Of a stretch of DNA of 64,000 nucleotides, positions 63,848-64,000 are shown piece by piece (position 1 is the stretch's first letter; every line of letters starts with the position of its first letter). The position numbers and the translations under genes were made by a program. The notes beneath the pieces are model-generated. The model was not told the origin of the DNA, ran no database searches, and saw only the letters and a list, made by a program, of their open reading frames with translations. This stretch comes from Paenibacillus kobensis NBRC 15729 (GTDB lineage: Bacteria > Bacillota > Bacilli > Paenibacillales > Paenibacillaceae): NCBI RefSeq assembly GCF_004000825.1, contig NZ_BILZ01000001.1, positions 248,001 through 312,000 on the forward strand, written 5' to 3'.

Positions 63848-64000
63848 TTATTCCCAGACTAGTTTCCCCTTCCTCATTTTTGCAATGTAAAAGATTTGTC
63901 CAGTGTGACTAGGTAAATGCCTGAATTGATGAAGAAGCATTTCTAAAATTGTGGATTGATTATCTAACCCGGCACTGCTGAACGTTGGAAAGTTTAAATA
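63848..64000 (-). CDS. DinB-like (DUF1572 type) protein, C-terminal part (cut by window edge)
   Basis: A minus-strand frame is open from the window end to a TAA at 63848-63850 and gives 50 residues: hydrophilic start, then LEMLLHQFRHLPSHTGQIFY and a KGKLVW end. The H-x-x-H-x-G-Q-I pattern followed by a basic, Trp-containing tail is the last helix of DinB/DUF1572 metal-binding four-helix proteins, where a histidine binds metal. The start and the remaining two-thirds lie outside the window. The stretch between 63720 and 63847 shows no gene. Confidence 0.7.
   Translation of the reverse strand, partial: YLNFPTFSSAGLDNQSTILEMLLHQFRHLPSHTGQIFYIAKMRKGKLVWE

Overview
The window looks like chromosome of a Paenibacillus-type Gram-positive bacterium. 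GC content is near 50% by eye, Shine-Dalgarno sites are strong (GGAGG/AAGGAG), factor-independent terminators are dense, and the gene set is Bacillota-like: cre-like catabolite boxes, DUF3888, YcgR/YcgQ-type permease pair, SagB, trans-AT PKS. Most genes lie on the minus strand. No rRNA, tRNA, CRISPR array or intact insertion sequence was recognised.

Region 1 (1-6.3 kb) holds the start of a Tc-toxin TcB/SpvB-type gene cut by the left edge, a small unknown gene beside a decayed reading frame, and an unusual two-gene operon encoding a 1025-aa NHL-repeat-like protein and a pentapeptide-repeat protein. Region 2 (6.4-25.2 kb) is mixed metabolism and surface functions: YcgR/YcgQ-type membrane proteins, two acetyltransferases, a nucleotidyltransferase, an aldo/keto reductase, a fragment of murE, a Thr-rich choice-of-anchor-A/DUF11 surface protein, an orphan argC with ARG-box-like palindromes, a phosphatase, two secreted carbohydrate esterases each with a cre-like box, selD-mnmH, and a DUF3888 gene broken by one extra base. 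Region 3 (25.2-35.6 kb) contains two divergent TetR circuits with clear palindromic operators (one drives an MFS pump, one an SDR), a SUKH/HTH pair, an orphan tyrosine recombinase, a small beta-rich protein, a degenerate kinase with a TerB-like partner, and a ROK regulator with a 13-bp-arm operator.

Region 4 (35.8-63.1 kb) is the most notable part: a compact NRPS/trans-AT-PKS biosynthetic operon of ten genes on the minus strand, plus one divergent gene. In order of transcription it encodes NRPS1 (starter C, A, PCP, E), a SagB-type two-domain oxidase, an MGT-type glycosyltransferase, a serine peptidase of the ClbP/ZmaM kind fused to a cyclic-peptide ABC exporter, NRPS2 (C, A, PCP and an odd half-condensation domain), a MupA-type flavin monooxygenase, a trans-acting acyltransferase, a PKS (KS-KR-ACP-KS-ACP ending in a BtrH-like acyltransferase domain), a stand-alone ACP and a radical SAM enzyme. 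A second BtrH-like protein is divergent.

The adenylation pocket of NRPS1 reads, by eye, D-L-T-K-I-G-E-V-G, the asparagine code. With its starter C and E domains this predicts an N-acyl-D-asparagine cap. The ClbP-like exporter is the enzyme type that removes exactly such a cap. The cluster therefore most likely makes an inactive prodrug that is cleaved and exported, as in zwittermicin, xenocoumacin and colibactin, but with a different scaffold and a release step that does not use a thioesterase. The right edge holds a small unknown gene and the C-terminus of a DinB-like protein.
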